64,000 bases of DNA from assembly GCF_013128195.2 (NCBI RefSeq), contig NZ_CP053452.2, positions 868,001 to 932,000 on the forward strand, read 5' to 3'. The notes beneath the pieces are model-generated. The model searched no databases. It was not told the DNA's origin and saw nothing but the letters and a program-made list of their open reading frames with translations. A program made the position numbers and the translations under genes. Origin of the DNA: Frigoriglobus tundricola. Lineage in GTDB: Bacteria > Planctomycetota > Planctomycetia > Gemmatales > Gemmataceae. Positions 7,551-16,834 of this stretch are shown here, piece after piece (position 1 is the first letter of the stretch; every line of letters starts with the position of its first letter).

Positions 7551-8746
7551 GCCTCTTCTCGCGCTGGACCGAAACGCTCACCGGCCTGAAGGCACAGGGC
7601 CGGTTCCGCGCGCTGAAACCGCCGCGCGGCCTCGATTTCACGTCCAACGATTACCTCGGGTACGCGACCAGAGGACAGAGGACCGAGGGGCAGAGGACAG
7701 AGAACAGAAGTCAGGGGTCGGAGGACACCCCTGCTCTGCCCTCTGGTTCTCTGCCCTCTGCCCTCTGCCCCTCTGCCACTCTGACCTCTGGCCTGGCGTC
7801 CCGCCTGCTCCGCGGACACCATCCGGTTTGGGACGAGGTCGAGCAGGCGCTCGCAGCCTGGCACGGGGCGGAATCCGTTCTCGTGATGAACAGCGGCTTC
7901 ACCGCGAACGAGGGGCTGATTTCGACCGCGGTCGAACCGGGCGACTGGGTCGCGACCGACGAGTTGAACCACGCGTGCATCGCCGAAGGGCTGCGCGTGT
8001 GCCGGCCGCGCAAGTTCGCCTTCCGGCACAACGACCTCGCCCACCTCGAAGAGGGCCTGAAGGCGGAAGCCGCGAAGCGCCCGCCGGGGCGCGAGATGTT
8101 CGTCGTCACCGAATCGCTGTTCAGCATGGACGGCGACCTCTCCCCCCTGCCCGAGATCGTTGACCTCGCGGAGCGCTACGGCGCCCATGTGATCGTGGAC
8201 GAAGCCCACAGCACCGGGTGCTTCGGCCCCGCGGGGTCCGGAGTCGTGGACGCGCTCGGGCTCCGGTCGCGCGTACTGGCGACCGTTCACACCGGCGGAA
8301 AAGCACTCGGCGTGACCGGCGCGTACGTTTGTGGGTCGAACCTGCTCCGCGACTATCTCGTGAACCGCTGTCGGCACCTGATCTTCACCACGGCGCTGCC
8401 CGCGGTGATCGGATCTTGGTGGCTGAACATGCTGCCGAAGGTGAAGGCCGACGACGCGGGCCGGCAGCAACTGCACACGAACTCCGCACGCTTCCGCGCC
8501 GCGCTCACGGCCCGCGGGGTGCCGGCTCTGGGCAGTACGTATGTCGTGCCGGTCGTGCTGGGGGACGACCCGCGGGGCGTGCGCGTCGCCACGCACTTGC
8601 AAGAGGTCGGTTACGACATCCGCGCCATTCGCCCGCCGAGCGTTCCCCAGGGCACCGCGCGGGTGCGTATTTCGGTTCACGCCGACCACGCGCCGGAACT
8701 GCTCGACCGGCTCGCGGACGATATCGCGGAGGCGGTCCGGGAATGA
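7547..8746 (+). CDS. bioF: 8-Amino-7-oxononanoate synthase with in-frame repeat insertion
   Basis: This 399-residue PLP enzyme condenses pimeloyl-ACP/CoA with alanine. Family marks are the [12 protein letters not shown] start, [40 protein letters not shown] and the PLP lysine in [13 protein letters not shown]. Residues about 41-82 come from a palindromic repeat and read as low-complexity [10 protein letters not shown]-like peptide. The usual helix between DYLGLA and GSRLLSG is missing and the protein is about 20 residues longer there, then resumes at [14 protein letters not shown]. The frame is kept, so activity is plausible but untested. ATGA overlaps at both ends tie it to bioB and bioDA. 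Confidence 0.93.
   Translation: MSLFSRWTETLTGLKAQGRFRALKPPRGLDFTSNDYLGYATRGQRTEGQRTENRSQGSEDTPALPSGSLPSALCPSATLTSGLASRLLRGHHPVWDEVEQALAAWHGAESVLVMNSGFTANEGLISTAVEPGDWVATDELNHACIAEGLRVCRPRKFAFRHNDLAHLEEGLKAEAAKRPPGREMFVVTESLFSMDGDLSPLPEIVDLAERYGAHVIVDEAHSTGCFGPAGSGVVDALGLRSRVLATVHTGGKALGVTGAYVCGSNLLRDYLVNRCRHLIFTTALPAVIGSWWLNMLPKVKADDAGRQQLHTNSARFRAALTARGVPALGSTYVVPVVLGDDPRGVRVATHLQEVGYDIRAIRPPSVPQGTARVRISVHADHAPELLDRLADDIAEAVRE
7668..7791. repeat. Palindromic repeat inserted in frame within bioF
   Basis: The left arm is made of cagaggacagag units and the right arm of ctctgccctctgccctctg units, meeting at aggggt/acccct around 7713-7732. The outer ends are ccagagg (7668) and cctctgg (7791). 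The same unit forms the inner dyad of the intergenic repeat at 2644-2764. Translation is open in the bioF frame across all 124 bases. Confidence 0.9.
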
Positions 8747-10755
8747 CCGGCATCGTCGTCACCGGGACCGACACGGACGCCGGCAAGACCGCGTTCGCGC
8801 TCCTCTTCCTCACCGCCTTCGCCGACCGGTTCGACTACTGGAAACCGGTGGAGACCGGCGACCCGGACTCGCTCCGCCTGCGGCGCCTGGTTCCGACCGC
8901 GACCGTCCACGAACCACTCGCACGCTTTCGAGACCCCGTCGCGCCGGCCCTCGCGGCGAGGCGCGAGGCGCGCGTCATGCCCGGCGCGGCCGAAATCTGC
9001 GCGGCGCGCCCGAACACGGCGAAACCGCTCGTCATCGAGACGTTCGGGAGCCCGTTTTCGCCGCTCACGGGCGACACGCTCCAGGTCGAGTTGCTTCGTG
9101 CGTTGCAGGCGCCGGCTGTACTGGTCACGCCCTCGAAGGTGGGCGCAGTCGGCCGAACACTCACCGCCGTCCGGGCGATGACTGGTGCTGGCGTGCGGCC
9201 GGTCGCGGTCGCGCTGATGGGACCGCCCGACGACTACGCTGCGGCCCAGATCGCGCGGCACACGGACGGTCTGTCGGTGATCTCGCTCCAACTCCCGGAG
9301 GGGGAATGGACGCCGGAATCGCTGCGTGCGGCTGCGGAGCGGCAGAGAGCGGAACTGACGCGGCTTGTTGAGGGGATTGGGGGCGAAGAACCTACCCCCC
9401 GGTCTGGAGCGCGGAGCGCGGAACGCGGAGTGCGGAACGAAGACCCGGAACCGGGTGGTCCTGGTCTTCCACTCCGCGCTCCGCGCTCCGCGCTCCGCGC
9501 TCCAGACGACTGGCCCGCACGCGACCGGGCCGTGGTCTGGCACCCGTACACCGCACTCGCCGGCGCCGCCGACCCGCTACCGGTGGTGGCCGCGGAACGC
9601 GAGTTCCTGCACCTCGCCGACGGCCGCACGCTCATTGATGCGGTGTCGTCGTGGTGGACGATCCTCCACGGGCACCGCCACCCGCCGCTCGTTGAGGCGC
9701 TCACTGCGGCGGCCGGGCGCCTCGATCACGTCCTCTTCGCGGGCGTCACGCACCCCGCCGCCGTGGAACTCGCGGAACTGATACTCGGGTCGGTGCCGTG
9801 GACCGGCGGCCGCGTGTTCTACTCGGACAACGGCAGCACTGCGGTCGAAGTCGCGCTGAAGATGGCGTACCAGTTCTGGTGCCACCGCGGGGAACCGAAC
9901 CGCACGCTCTTCGTGGGGTTCGAGGGCGGCTACCACGGGGACACGTTCGGCGCAATGGCCGTCGGCCGCGACCCGCTCTTCTTTGGTCCGTTTGAGCCGC
10001 TCCTGTTCCGCGCCCTTCAGGTGCCCGTTTCGGCCGAACGGCTCGACGCCGCACTCGGCGCGAATGCCGGGCGGGTGGCGGCCGTCATTCTCGAACCACT
10101 CGTCCAGGGCGCGGGCGGGATGCGGATGCACACGCCGCAGGAGCTGCGAGCCATCGTTGAGGTCACGCAGCGGCACGGCGTTTTGTTCATCGCCGATGAA
10201 GTGATGACCGGGTGCCGCACGGGCCGCCTCTGGGCGCACTCGCACTCCGGAATCGTGCCCGATCTGATCTGCTCCGCGAAAACACTGGCGGGCGGGATGC
10301 TGCCCCTCGCCGTCACGCTCGCGTCGCCCGGGATCGTCGCGGCGTTCGACACCCCGGACCGGGCGAAGACGTTCTTCCACGGGCACTCGTTCACCGCGAA
10401 CCCGCTGGCGTGCGCCGTCGCGGTCAAGAACTGGCAGTTGCTGGCGAGTCAGGAGTGGCTCGCCGCCGCGCAGCGGATCGAGACGTTCTGGCGCACCCGT
10501 CTCGAACCCCTGCGCGGGCGGCCCGGGGTGACCGACGTGCGCGTCTGCGGAACGATTGCGGCCGTCGAACTCGACGCACCGGGCGGTTACCTCGCGGACA
10601 TAGGGCAGCGGGTTCGGCAGCTCGCGATCAATCGGGGCGTCCTGCTCCGGCCGCTCGGCCCGGTGGTGTACGCCATGCCGCCCCTCTGCACGTCGGACGA
10701 ATCACTCGTCCGTCTCGCGGACGCGATTCGCGCTGCGGTAACCGGTACAGATTGA
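8743..10755 (+). CDS. bioDA: Fused dethiobiotin synthetase-DAPA aminotransferase (BioD-BioA)
   Basis: This 670-residue bifunctional protein carries BioD at about 1-218 and BioA at about 258-670. BioD shows the P-loop GTDTDAGKTAF, WKPVETG and VIETFGSPFSPL. BioA shows WHPYTAL, YSDNGSTAVEVALKMA, EGGYHGDTFGAMAVG, the DEVMTGCRTG region, the PLP lysine in SAKTLAGGMLPLA and FFHGHSFTANPLACA. BioA makes 7,8-diaminopelargonate from the BioF product and BioD closes the ureido ring, so the fusion joins consecutive steps. Residues 221-255, the linker, are encoded by a palindromic repeat. The ATG overlaps the bioF stop as ATGA. Fused BioD/BioA proteins are known in plants and fungi. Confidence 0.93.
   Translation: MTGIVVTGTDTDAGKTAFALLFLTAFADRFDYWKPVETGDPDSLRLRRLVPTATVHEPLARFRDPVAPALAARREARVMPGAAEICAARPNTAKPLVIETFGSPFSPLTGDTLQVELLRALQAPAVLVTPSKVGAVGRTLTAVRAMTGAGVRPVAVALMGPPDDYAAAQIARHTDGLSVISLQLPEGEWTPESLRAAAERQRAELTRLVEGIGGEEPTPRSGARSAERGVRNEDPEPGGPGLPLRAPRSALRAPDDWPARDRAVVWHPYTALAGAADPLPVVAAEREFLHLADGRTLIDAVSSWWTILHGHRHPPLVEALTAAAGRLDHVLFAGVTHPAAVELAELILGSVPWTGGRVFYSDNGSTAVEVALKMAYQFWCHRGEPNRTLFVGFEGGYHGDTFGAMAVGRDPLFFGPFEPLLFRALQVPVSAERLDAALGANAGRVAAVILEPLVQGAGGMRMHTPQELRAIVEVTQRHGVLFIADEVMTGCRTGRLWAHSHSGIVPDLICSAKTLAGGMLPLAVTLASPGIVAAFDTPDRAKTFFHGHSFTANPLACAVAVKNWQLLASQEWLAAAQRIETFWRTRLEPLRGRPGVTDVRVCGTIAAVELDAPGGYLADIGQRVRQLAINRGVLLRPLGPVVYAMPPLCTSDESLVRLADAIRAAVTGTD
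9403..9506. repeat. Palindromic repeat forming the BioD-BioA linker
   Basis: Left arm 9403-9444 (tctggagcgcggagcgcgga and onward) and right arm 9464-9506 are near-perfect reverse complements across a 19-base loop. The unit gcggagcgcggaacgcggag recurs in degenerate form inside hisF at 18524-18617. It lies exactly between the two enzyme domains. Confidence 0.92.
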
Positions 10756-10779
10756 CCAGAACAATCGGCCGCTCACCGC

Positions 10780-13700
10780 TCACGCGGGTGCGTCGAGCAC
10801 CGCACGCACCTTCCGGGCCAGACCCAATGGGGTGAACGGTTTCTGTAAGAACGCGTCGGTGCCCTCGACGATCCCGTGCTGAACGACCGCGTCGTCCGTG
10901 TAGCCGCTGATGTAGAGGACCCGCGTCCCCGGCCGGCGCGCCCGCACGGCCTCGGCCACCTTCCGCCCCCCCATCTCCGGCATCACCACGTCGGTGACCA
11001 GCAGGTGAATCGTGCCCGAGTGTCCCTCGGCCAATCGGATCGCGGCCCCACCAGAAGCGGCGTCCAGCACCTTGTACCCCTGCGTTTCCAGGGCGGTCCG
11101 GGCGATCGCGCGAACGGGGGCGTCGTCCTCGACCAGGAGGACCGTTTCGGTGCCGCGGGCGGCGGCCCAGGTGATGCCCGACGCCCCGGGGCCGCTCGCT
11201 TCGGCAACGACCGGGAAGAGGAGGTTGAACGTGGTCCCGGCGCCCACGGCGCTGGTCACCGTAATGTGGCCGCCGCACTGTTCGACCACGCCGTGCACCA
11301 CCGCCAGCCCGAGCCCCGTGCCCTTCCCGGGCTCCTTCGTCGTGAAGAAGGGCTCGAAGATCTTGCTCTTCACCTCATCGGTCATCCCCGTACCGCTGTC
11401 CGTGACGGTGAGCTGGGCGTACCGGCCCGGTTCCGGCCCGGAGCCCCCGGCCCGGGCGTCGGGACCGACCGCGACGTCGCGGGTCTGGATCAGGAGCCGG
11501 CCGCCGGTGGGCATGGCGTCGCGGGCGTTCACCGCCAGGTTCATCAGCACCTGTTCGAGCTGGCCCGGGTCGGCCTTGATGCGCGCGAGGGCCGGGTCGG
11601 CGACGACGACGAGCGAAACGTCCTCGCCGATCAGCCGGCCCAGCAGTTTCGCGGAGGTCGTGACCAGTTCGTTCAGATCGAGCACCTTCGGCTCGACGAT
11701 CGCCTTGCGGCTGAACGCCAGCAACTGTTGCGTCAGCCGGGCGGCCCGTTCGCCCGCGTCGCGGACGGTCGCGACCGCGTCCCGCCGCGGGTCCCCGACC
11801 GGCAGTTCCAGCAGCATAAAGTCGGTGTACCCGTTAATGACCGTGAGCAGGTTGTTGAAGTCGTGTGCCACCCCGCCGGCGAGGCGGCCGATTGCCTCCA
11901 TCTTCTGGGCCTGCTGGAACTGGGCCTCGAGCCGCTTCCGGGCGGTGATGTCTCGGACGACGCCGGTGAAGTGGCGCTCGCCGTCCAGCCGGAACTCGGT
12001 GACGGTCAGTTCCAGGGGGAACGTGGTCCCGTCCTTGCGGCGCCCGGTGGCCTCGCGCCCGATGCCGATGACCTTCGCGACCCCGGTCCGGAGGTAGTCG
12101 GCGTTGTACCGGTCGGACCCGATGCTGTACTGGTCCGGCATCAGCTTCTTGACGCTCCCGCCGATCAGCTCGGCCTCCGGGTACCCGAAGGTCCGCTCGG
12201 TGGCCGGGTTGGCCGACTGGACGGTGCCCCGTTCGTCGATGGTGAGGATGGGGTCGTTGACGCTCGCCAGCACCGCGCGGAGCAGGTCCGCCGACCGCTC
12301 GCGCTCGGTCAGGTCGGAGAGGGCGACGAGGACGGCCGGCGGGTGCGAACCGGTCACCGGCGTGGCCGCGGTCTGGACGGGGACCGAGCGCCCGTCGAGC
12401 CGGACGACCCGCATCTCGACCCCTGTCGTCGCCTCGCCCGACTCCAGCATGGCCGCGACCCGCGTGCGAACGAACTCGCGAAAGTCCGGGTGCGGCACGC
12501 CGTACGGGTCCCGCCCCAACAGCTCCGCGGGGCCGGAGGCGCCCATCAGCTGGACGAACGCCGGGTTGCAGAACACGATCTCGTCCCGGGTGTGGATGAA
12601 CAGGGCGGTGGGGAGCACGTCCACCAGCCGCCGGTACCGCTCCTCGCTCTCCCGGATCGCCGCCTCCGCCCGCTTCTGTTCGGTGATCTCCATGATCACG
12701 AACACGACCGTCGGGCCCGTGTCCGCCCCCCGTGGCTCGTACATCGCCCGGAACCAGCGCGGCCCGGGCGCGCCCGGTGCGGTGGGCCAGGCCAGCTCGA
12801 AGCTCACCCGCTCGCCGGCCAGTGCCCGATCGAGTTGCGGCCGGACGCGGTCCCAACTGGTCGCGAGCAGGTCGGGCGTGCGCCGCCCGACCACGTCGGT
12901 CACGGCCAGCCCGAACAGGTCGGCGTAGGCCTCGTTGGCGAACAGGTACTCGTACCGGGCGTTCACGACCGCCAAACCCACACGCGCGGAGCCGGTCACG
13001 ATCCCGAGCATGCGCTCGCGGTCCCGGAGGGTTTGCTCGGCCCGCTTGCGCGCCGTGATGTCGCGGGTGACGGTCGCGAAACTGCTCGGCCCGCCCGCCG
13101 GATCGGGGATGAGGAAAATCGTCCGGGCGACGTCGATGAGCCGGCCCGTGCGCATGTGCCGCCACTGCATCTCCCCCTCCCAGAGCCCGGTCTCGCGCAC
13201 CGTCCGGAGGGCCGTTTCGTGAAAGAAGTCCTGCCATTCCGGGGGCACGTAGGCCGTGAAGTGGAGCCCGCTCACGTCCTCGTCCTCGCCCAGGCCGATC
13301 ATGCGGCGCGCGCCCGCGTTCAGGAAGGTGATCCGCCCGTCGAGGTCCGCCAGCCCGATGAAGTCCTTACTGTGCTGAACGAGCGCGATCAGCTTCTGCT
13401 GTTCGGACTCGGCCCGCATCCGGTCGGTGACGTCCTGGGCGAACCCGATCACCCCGACGGTCCGCCCGCCCTCGTCCCGGAGGGGGAACTTGTCCGTCCG
13501 GAGCCAGCGGACCCCGGTCGCGGTGGCGATGGGTTCGAGGAGCCCGCGTTTGGGCCGCCCGGTGGCCACCACCTCGTCCTCGTCCCGGTAGTACTGGTCC
13601 GCGTGGGGCGAGCCGAGCTCCGCGTCCGTGCGCCCCTCAATGCGCGCGCGGGGGAGCCCGCTCAGCCGGACCAGTTCCTGGTTCACGCGCACCAGCCGGT

Positions 13701-16065
13701 GATCGAGGTCCTTGTAGAAGATGAGGGCCGGGACCGCGTCGAAGATGAGTTGCAGCTCGCGCCCCTGCCGGTCCCGTTCGGCCTCGGCCCGTTTCCGGTC
13801 GGTGATGTCCCGGAAGAACCAGACGCGGCCCAGCACCTCCCCGGCGGCGCCCCGGATCGGGCTGCTATACCGCTCGAGCGTCCGCCCGTCCGCGAGGGCC
13901 ACCTCGTCGCGGCTGTGGATGTCCGGGTCGGCGTAAATGGCCGCGACGCGGGCGGAAAACGCCTCCGGGTCGGCCGCCCGGCTGCGGGCCTGCGCGAGAA
14001 CGAGGGCGTCGTGGCCCGGGGCGGCCGCGTCCTCGGGCATCCCCCACACGGCGAAGAACCGGTGGTTGTGGGACAGCACCCGGCCGTCCGAACTGACGAC
14101 CAGGACGCCGTCCGGGGACGCTTCGGTCTGGGACGTGAGGAGGGCGTTCTGGAAGCGCAGCACCGCCTCGTCGCGCTTGCGCCCGGTGATGTCCGAGAGG
14201 ATCCCGTACCACAGCGTGCCGCCGTCCGGCTCGCGAACGGGGGCGGACTGGACCTCGACCCAGATTTCGCCACCGGGGCGGCAGAGGCGGTACGCTTCTT
14301 TCCACGGCGTCAGGGTCCGTGCGGATTCGGCGATCAAAGCGAGGACGCGCTCGCGGTCCTCCGGGTGCAGCATTTCTAACGCCGAAGCCGCATCGGCCGC
14401 GAGGACCTCCGGGCGCAGTCCGTAAATCGTCGCGATGCCCGGGCTGGCGTAGGGGAAAGAGGCCGCGCCGTCCGGACCGAGCCGGAAGCAGTGGAGCACC
14501 CCCGGTACGCTGACCGCGAGGCGGGCGAGCCGGTCGCGCTCCTCCCGCAGCGCCTCCTCGGCCGCCCTCCGGTCGGTGACGTCCTGGACGGTCCCAATCA
14601 TCCGCACCGGGCGGCCGTCGGCCGCGTACGTGCCGCGGGCCAGATCGGAGATCCAGCGCACCGTCCCGTCCGGGCGCACGATCCGGAACTCGGCGCTGAA
14701 CCCCGTGCGGTTTTCTAGCGCCGAGTGGGCCAGCGCCATGACCCGATCGCGGTCGTCCGGGTGAACCAGCGCGAGGAAGTCCTCGATCGATCGCCCCGGC
14801 TTGTCCACGCCGTAAATCGTCAGGCACTCCGGGGACCAGTGGATCGCGTCCGTCCGGAGGTCCCACTCCCACACCCCCATCCGGGCGGCCATCAGAGCGT
14901 GTTTCAGCCGCTCCTGGCTCTCGGCCAGCGCCTGCTCCCGCTCCTTCCGCTGCTGCACGTTCCGGTCGATCGCGACGAGCCCGACGACGGCGCCGGCGGG
15001 GTCCATCACCGGTACCTTGCTGACCGCGCGCCAGCCGGCCCCGGCGCGCACCACCCGCTCGTGTTCGTATATGGTCTCGCCGCGCGCGAGTACGCGGGCG
15101 TCTTCTTCCTGGTACACGCGCGCCTCGTCGGCGGGGAACAGGTCGAGCGCCGTCCGGCCGAGGAGCTCGGCCTCCGCGGTCGCCCCGGCGTACGCCACAA
15201 GCGCCCGGTTACAAACCGTGTACCGGCCGGCGGCGTCCTTGACGGCGATCAGGTCGGGGAGCGCGTCGATCAGCGTGCGCAACAGGGTCCGCTCGTCGCG
15301 CAGGGCGGCCTCGGCCCGCTTCAGGTCCTCGACGTCGGTGGCCGTCCCGTACCACTGCACAACCGCCCCGCCCGTGTTCCGCGCCGGTACTTGCCGGCAG
15401 ATGTGCCACCGGTACGCGCCGTCCGCACGGCGGAGGCGGAACTCCAGAACCCGCGGCACGCCGGTCCGGACGATCTCGGTCCACGCGGCGACCGTCCGGG
15501 GCAGGTCGTCCGGGTAAAACATCTTGTCCCAGGCCCAACCGGTCAGTTCGTCACACGTGAACCCGGTGTATTCGACCGTTCGGGCGTTGAAGTAGGTCAC
15601 CCCGCCGTCGGCACCCGTGACCCAGACGATCTGCGGGATCGCGTCGGCCAGTTCCCGGAACCGCCGCTCGCTGGCCCGGAGCGCGTCGCGCACGAGCGCC
15701 TGTTCGGTGCCGTCCGGACCGATCCGGTCCTTCACACGCCCCACATCCGCGGTGCTCTCGGTAACGGCGGCCAGCAGCGCGGACGGGCGCGCGGCGGTCC
15801 GGAACTCGTGTCGGGAGAGCCAGAAGACGAGCAGCGCGGAAAGGGCGACGAATACGGCACTCCGGCCGGCCGCGGCCCAGAACCCGGTGGTCGGAACTCC
15901 TGCCCCCCCCTGCACGAGTTCCGTGAGCCCGATCCAGAGCAGGGCGAACACGAGGTACCCCCCTGTAATTCGAACGGGCGCGTTCACCGATCGCGTGCGT
16001 GCCCGCTGCGTACCGCCGTCCGAGGTCGGCGGCGCCGGGGGACCGGTCGGTAGGCGATTGGACAT
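10780..16065 (-). CDS. Membrane-anchored multi-PAS hybrid sensor histidine kinase
   Basis: This 1761-residue protein, counted from ATG 16065, has two membrane segments (about 35-51 and 62-84). Roughly ten consecutive PAS domains with PAC tails then run from about 133 to 1390. A HisKA domain follows with the phospho-acceptor in GGVAHDFNNLL, then an HATPase (NLAVNARDAMPTGG, then DSGTGM, FEPFFTTKEPGKGTGLGLA). The C-terminal receiver has its phospho-Asp in LLVTDVVMPEMGG and KPF near the end. It should sense several signals and pass phosphate to its own receiver. No output regulator is adjacent. The frame extends 123 codons further upstream, but that stretch is Arg/Pro-rich and not family-like. 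No clear Shine-Dalgarno was found, so the start is tentative. Confidence 0.9.
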   Translation of the reverse strand: MSNRLPTGPPAPPTSDGGTQRARTRSVNAPVRITGGYLVFALLWIGLTELVQGGAGVPTTGFWAAAGRSAVFVALSALLVFWLSRHEFRTAARPSALLAAVTESTADVGRVKDRIGPDGTEQALVRDALRASERRFRELADAIPQIVWVTGADGGVTYFNARTVEYTGFTCDELTGWAWDKMFYPDDLPRTVAAWTEIVRTGVPRVLEFRLRRADGAYRWHICRQVPARNTGGAVVQWYGTATDVEDLKRAEAALRDERTLLRTLIDALPDLIAVKDAAGRYTVCNRALVAYAGATAEAELLGRTALDLFPADEARVYQEEDARVLARGETIYEHERVVRAGAGWRAVSKVPVMDPAGAVVGLVAIDRNVQQRKEREQALAESQERLKHALMAARMGVWEWDLRTDAIHWSPECLTIYGVDKPGRSIEDFLALVHPDDRDRVMALAHSALENRTGFSAEFRIVRPDGTVRWISDLARGTYAADGRPVRMIGTVQDVTDRRAAEEALREERDRLARLAVSVPGVLHCFRLGPDGAASFPYASPGIATIYGLRPEVLAADAASALEMLHPEDRERVLALIAESARTLTPWKEAYRLCRPGGEIWVEVQSAPVREPDGGTLWYGILSDITGRKRDEAVLRFQNALLTSQTEASPDGVLVVSSDGRVLSHNHRFFAVWGMPEDAAAPGHDALVLAQARSRAADPEAFSARVAAIYADPDIHSRDEVALADGRTLERYSSPIRGAAGEVLGRVWFFRDITDRKRAEAERDRQGRELQLIFDAVPALIFYKDLDHRLVRVNQELVRLSGLPRARIEGRTDAELGSPHADQYYRDEDEVVATGRPKRGLLEPIATATGVRWLRTDKFPLRDEGGRTVGVIGFAQDVTDRMRAESEQQKLIALVQHSKDFIGLADLDGRITFLNAGARRMIGLGEDEDVSGLHFTAYVPPEWQDFFHETALRTVRETGLWEGEMQWRHMRTGRLIDVARTIFLIPDPAGGPSSFATVTRDITARKRAEQTLRDRERMLGIVTGSARVGLAVVNARYEYLFANEAYADLFGLAVTDVVGRRTPDLLATSWDRVRPQLDRALAGERVSFELAWPTAPGAPGPRWFRAMYEPRGADTGPTVVFVIMEITEQKRAEAAIRESEERYRRLVDVLPTALFIHTRDEIVFCNPAFVQLMGASGPAELLGRDPYGVPHPDFREFVRTRVAAMLESGEATTGVEMRVVRLDGRSVPVQTAATPVTGSHPPAVLVALSDLTERERSADLLRAVLASVNDPILTIDERGTVQSANPATERTFGYPEAELIGGSVKKLMPDQYSIGSDRYNADYLRTGVAKVIGIGREATGRRKDGTTFPLELTVTEFRLDGERHFTGVVRDITARKRLEAQFQQAQKMEAIGRLAGGVAHDFNNLLTVINGYTDFMLLELPVGDPRRDAVATVRDAGERAARLTQQLLAFSRKAIVEPKVLDLNELVTTSAKLLGRLIGEDVSLVVVADPALARIKADPGQLEQVLMNLAVNARDAMPTGGRLLIQTRDVAVGPDARAGGSGPEPGRYAQLTVTDSGTGMTDEVKSKIFEPFFTTKEPGKGTGLGLAVVHGVVEQCGGHITVTSAVGAGTTFNLLFPVVAEASGPGASGITWAAARGTETVLLVEDDAPVRAIARTALETQGYKVLDAASGGAAIRLAEGHSGTIHLLVTDVVMPEMGGRKVAEAVRARRPGTRVLYISGYTDDAVVQHGIVEGTDAFLQKPFTPLGLARKVRAVLDAPA

Positions 16066-16598
16066 GAGAGAGAGCTCGGAGAGATCGGGAAGAGAATCGG
16101 CTCCGAACGTCCGAACGTGTATCGGCCGGTGCCCCGACACGGGCCAGAAAGATGATCGCGGAAGGTGTCGGGGGGACCGAGTCAGAGAACACGGACGAAC
16201 GCGCCGGACGGGCGCCCCCTGACAAGCGAGATGCCGGGGGGGACCGCTCTCGGAAGCGAACGAAGTGGGACGGATGAGCCGCGGAACGAGGGCGGCGGTC
16301 ACACCGACCACCTCGCACCGATGCGGGTTGAACGAGCCCAATCGACCGGGAGCCCCATTCCTATGGGCACTCGCTCTCACCGCACCGACGGTAGTGTGAA
16401 TTCTCCCCGGTTCGGCCCGGCGGAGCAAGCGCATTTATGAGAACCCGCGGCGCGCGATTCACCCCGACACGCTTCAACTGGGGAAGTAGCGACTCGCTCG
16501 GCGAGTCGCGCCCGTGCTTTCGGTAGAGCTGGCTACTGTTTGGGGATCGGTGACTCATGTCACTCGCTCCGCGAGTGACCGACTTTCTCCAGCGTCTC
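16066..16598. other. Gene-poor region upstream of the kinase, with hairpins
   Basis: No convincing gene was found. The stretch includes the kinase promoter and two short G/C hairpins. A perfect 9-bp stem lies at 16489-16509 (gcgactcgc, loop tcg, gcgagtcgc). A related 8-bp stem lies at 16560-16578 (tcactcgc, loop tcc, gcgagtga). The first is nearly identical to the hairpin at 38038-38058. Confidence 0.5.
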
Positions 16599-16778
16599 TC
16601 ACTGATCCGCCGGCCTCTGGTGCGCCGCCCGGACCTCCGATCCAACGAACGTGGCCCGGCGCTCCAGTTCATCGACGGCCGCGTTGAGGAACCGGCGCAA
16701 GCACCGGGTGGAGCAGAACGCGATGGAGACGAGGTTTCCGTTGGGGTTCTCGTCCTCACGCCGGGCCGCAGTGCGTGA
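16599..16778 (-). pseudogene. Possible gene remnant
   Basis: The minus strand between a TAG at 16779-16781 and the TGA at 16599-16601 reads about 59 codons of protein-like sequence. It includes ENPNGNLVSIAFCSTRCL followed by RRFLNAAVDELERR, with a CxxxC pair and an amphipathic helix. There is no usable start codon, and the frame upstream is closed. It looks like the 3' end of a lost or frameshifted gene. The family was not recognised, and chance coding cannot be excluded. Confidence 0.3.
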
Positions 16779-16834
16779 CTACGGCGTCCGAGGTGGAGCA
16801 CGAACTGAACCACCTGACCCGCACCAGCGGGCCG

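Noticed and set aside
10876-14379. Long open frame (1167 codons) on the plus strand opposite the PAS kinase
   Set aside because: It is the mirror of a GC-rich gene; it has no domain, and the minus-strand product shows ten PAS domains and a full kinase core.
16066-16434. 123-codon upstream extension of the kinase frame
   Set aside because: Arg/Pro/Ser-rich without family resemblance; the protein-like sequence begins at ATG 16065.
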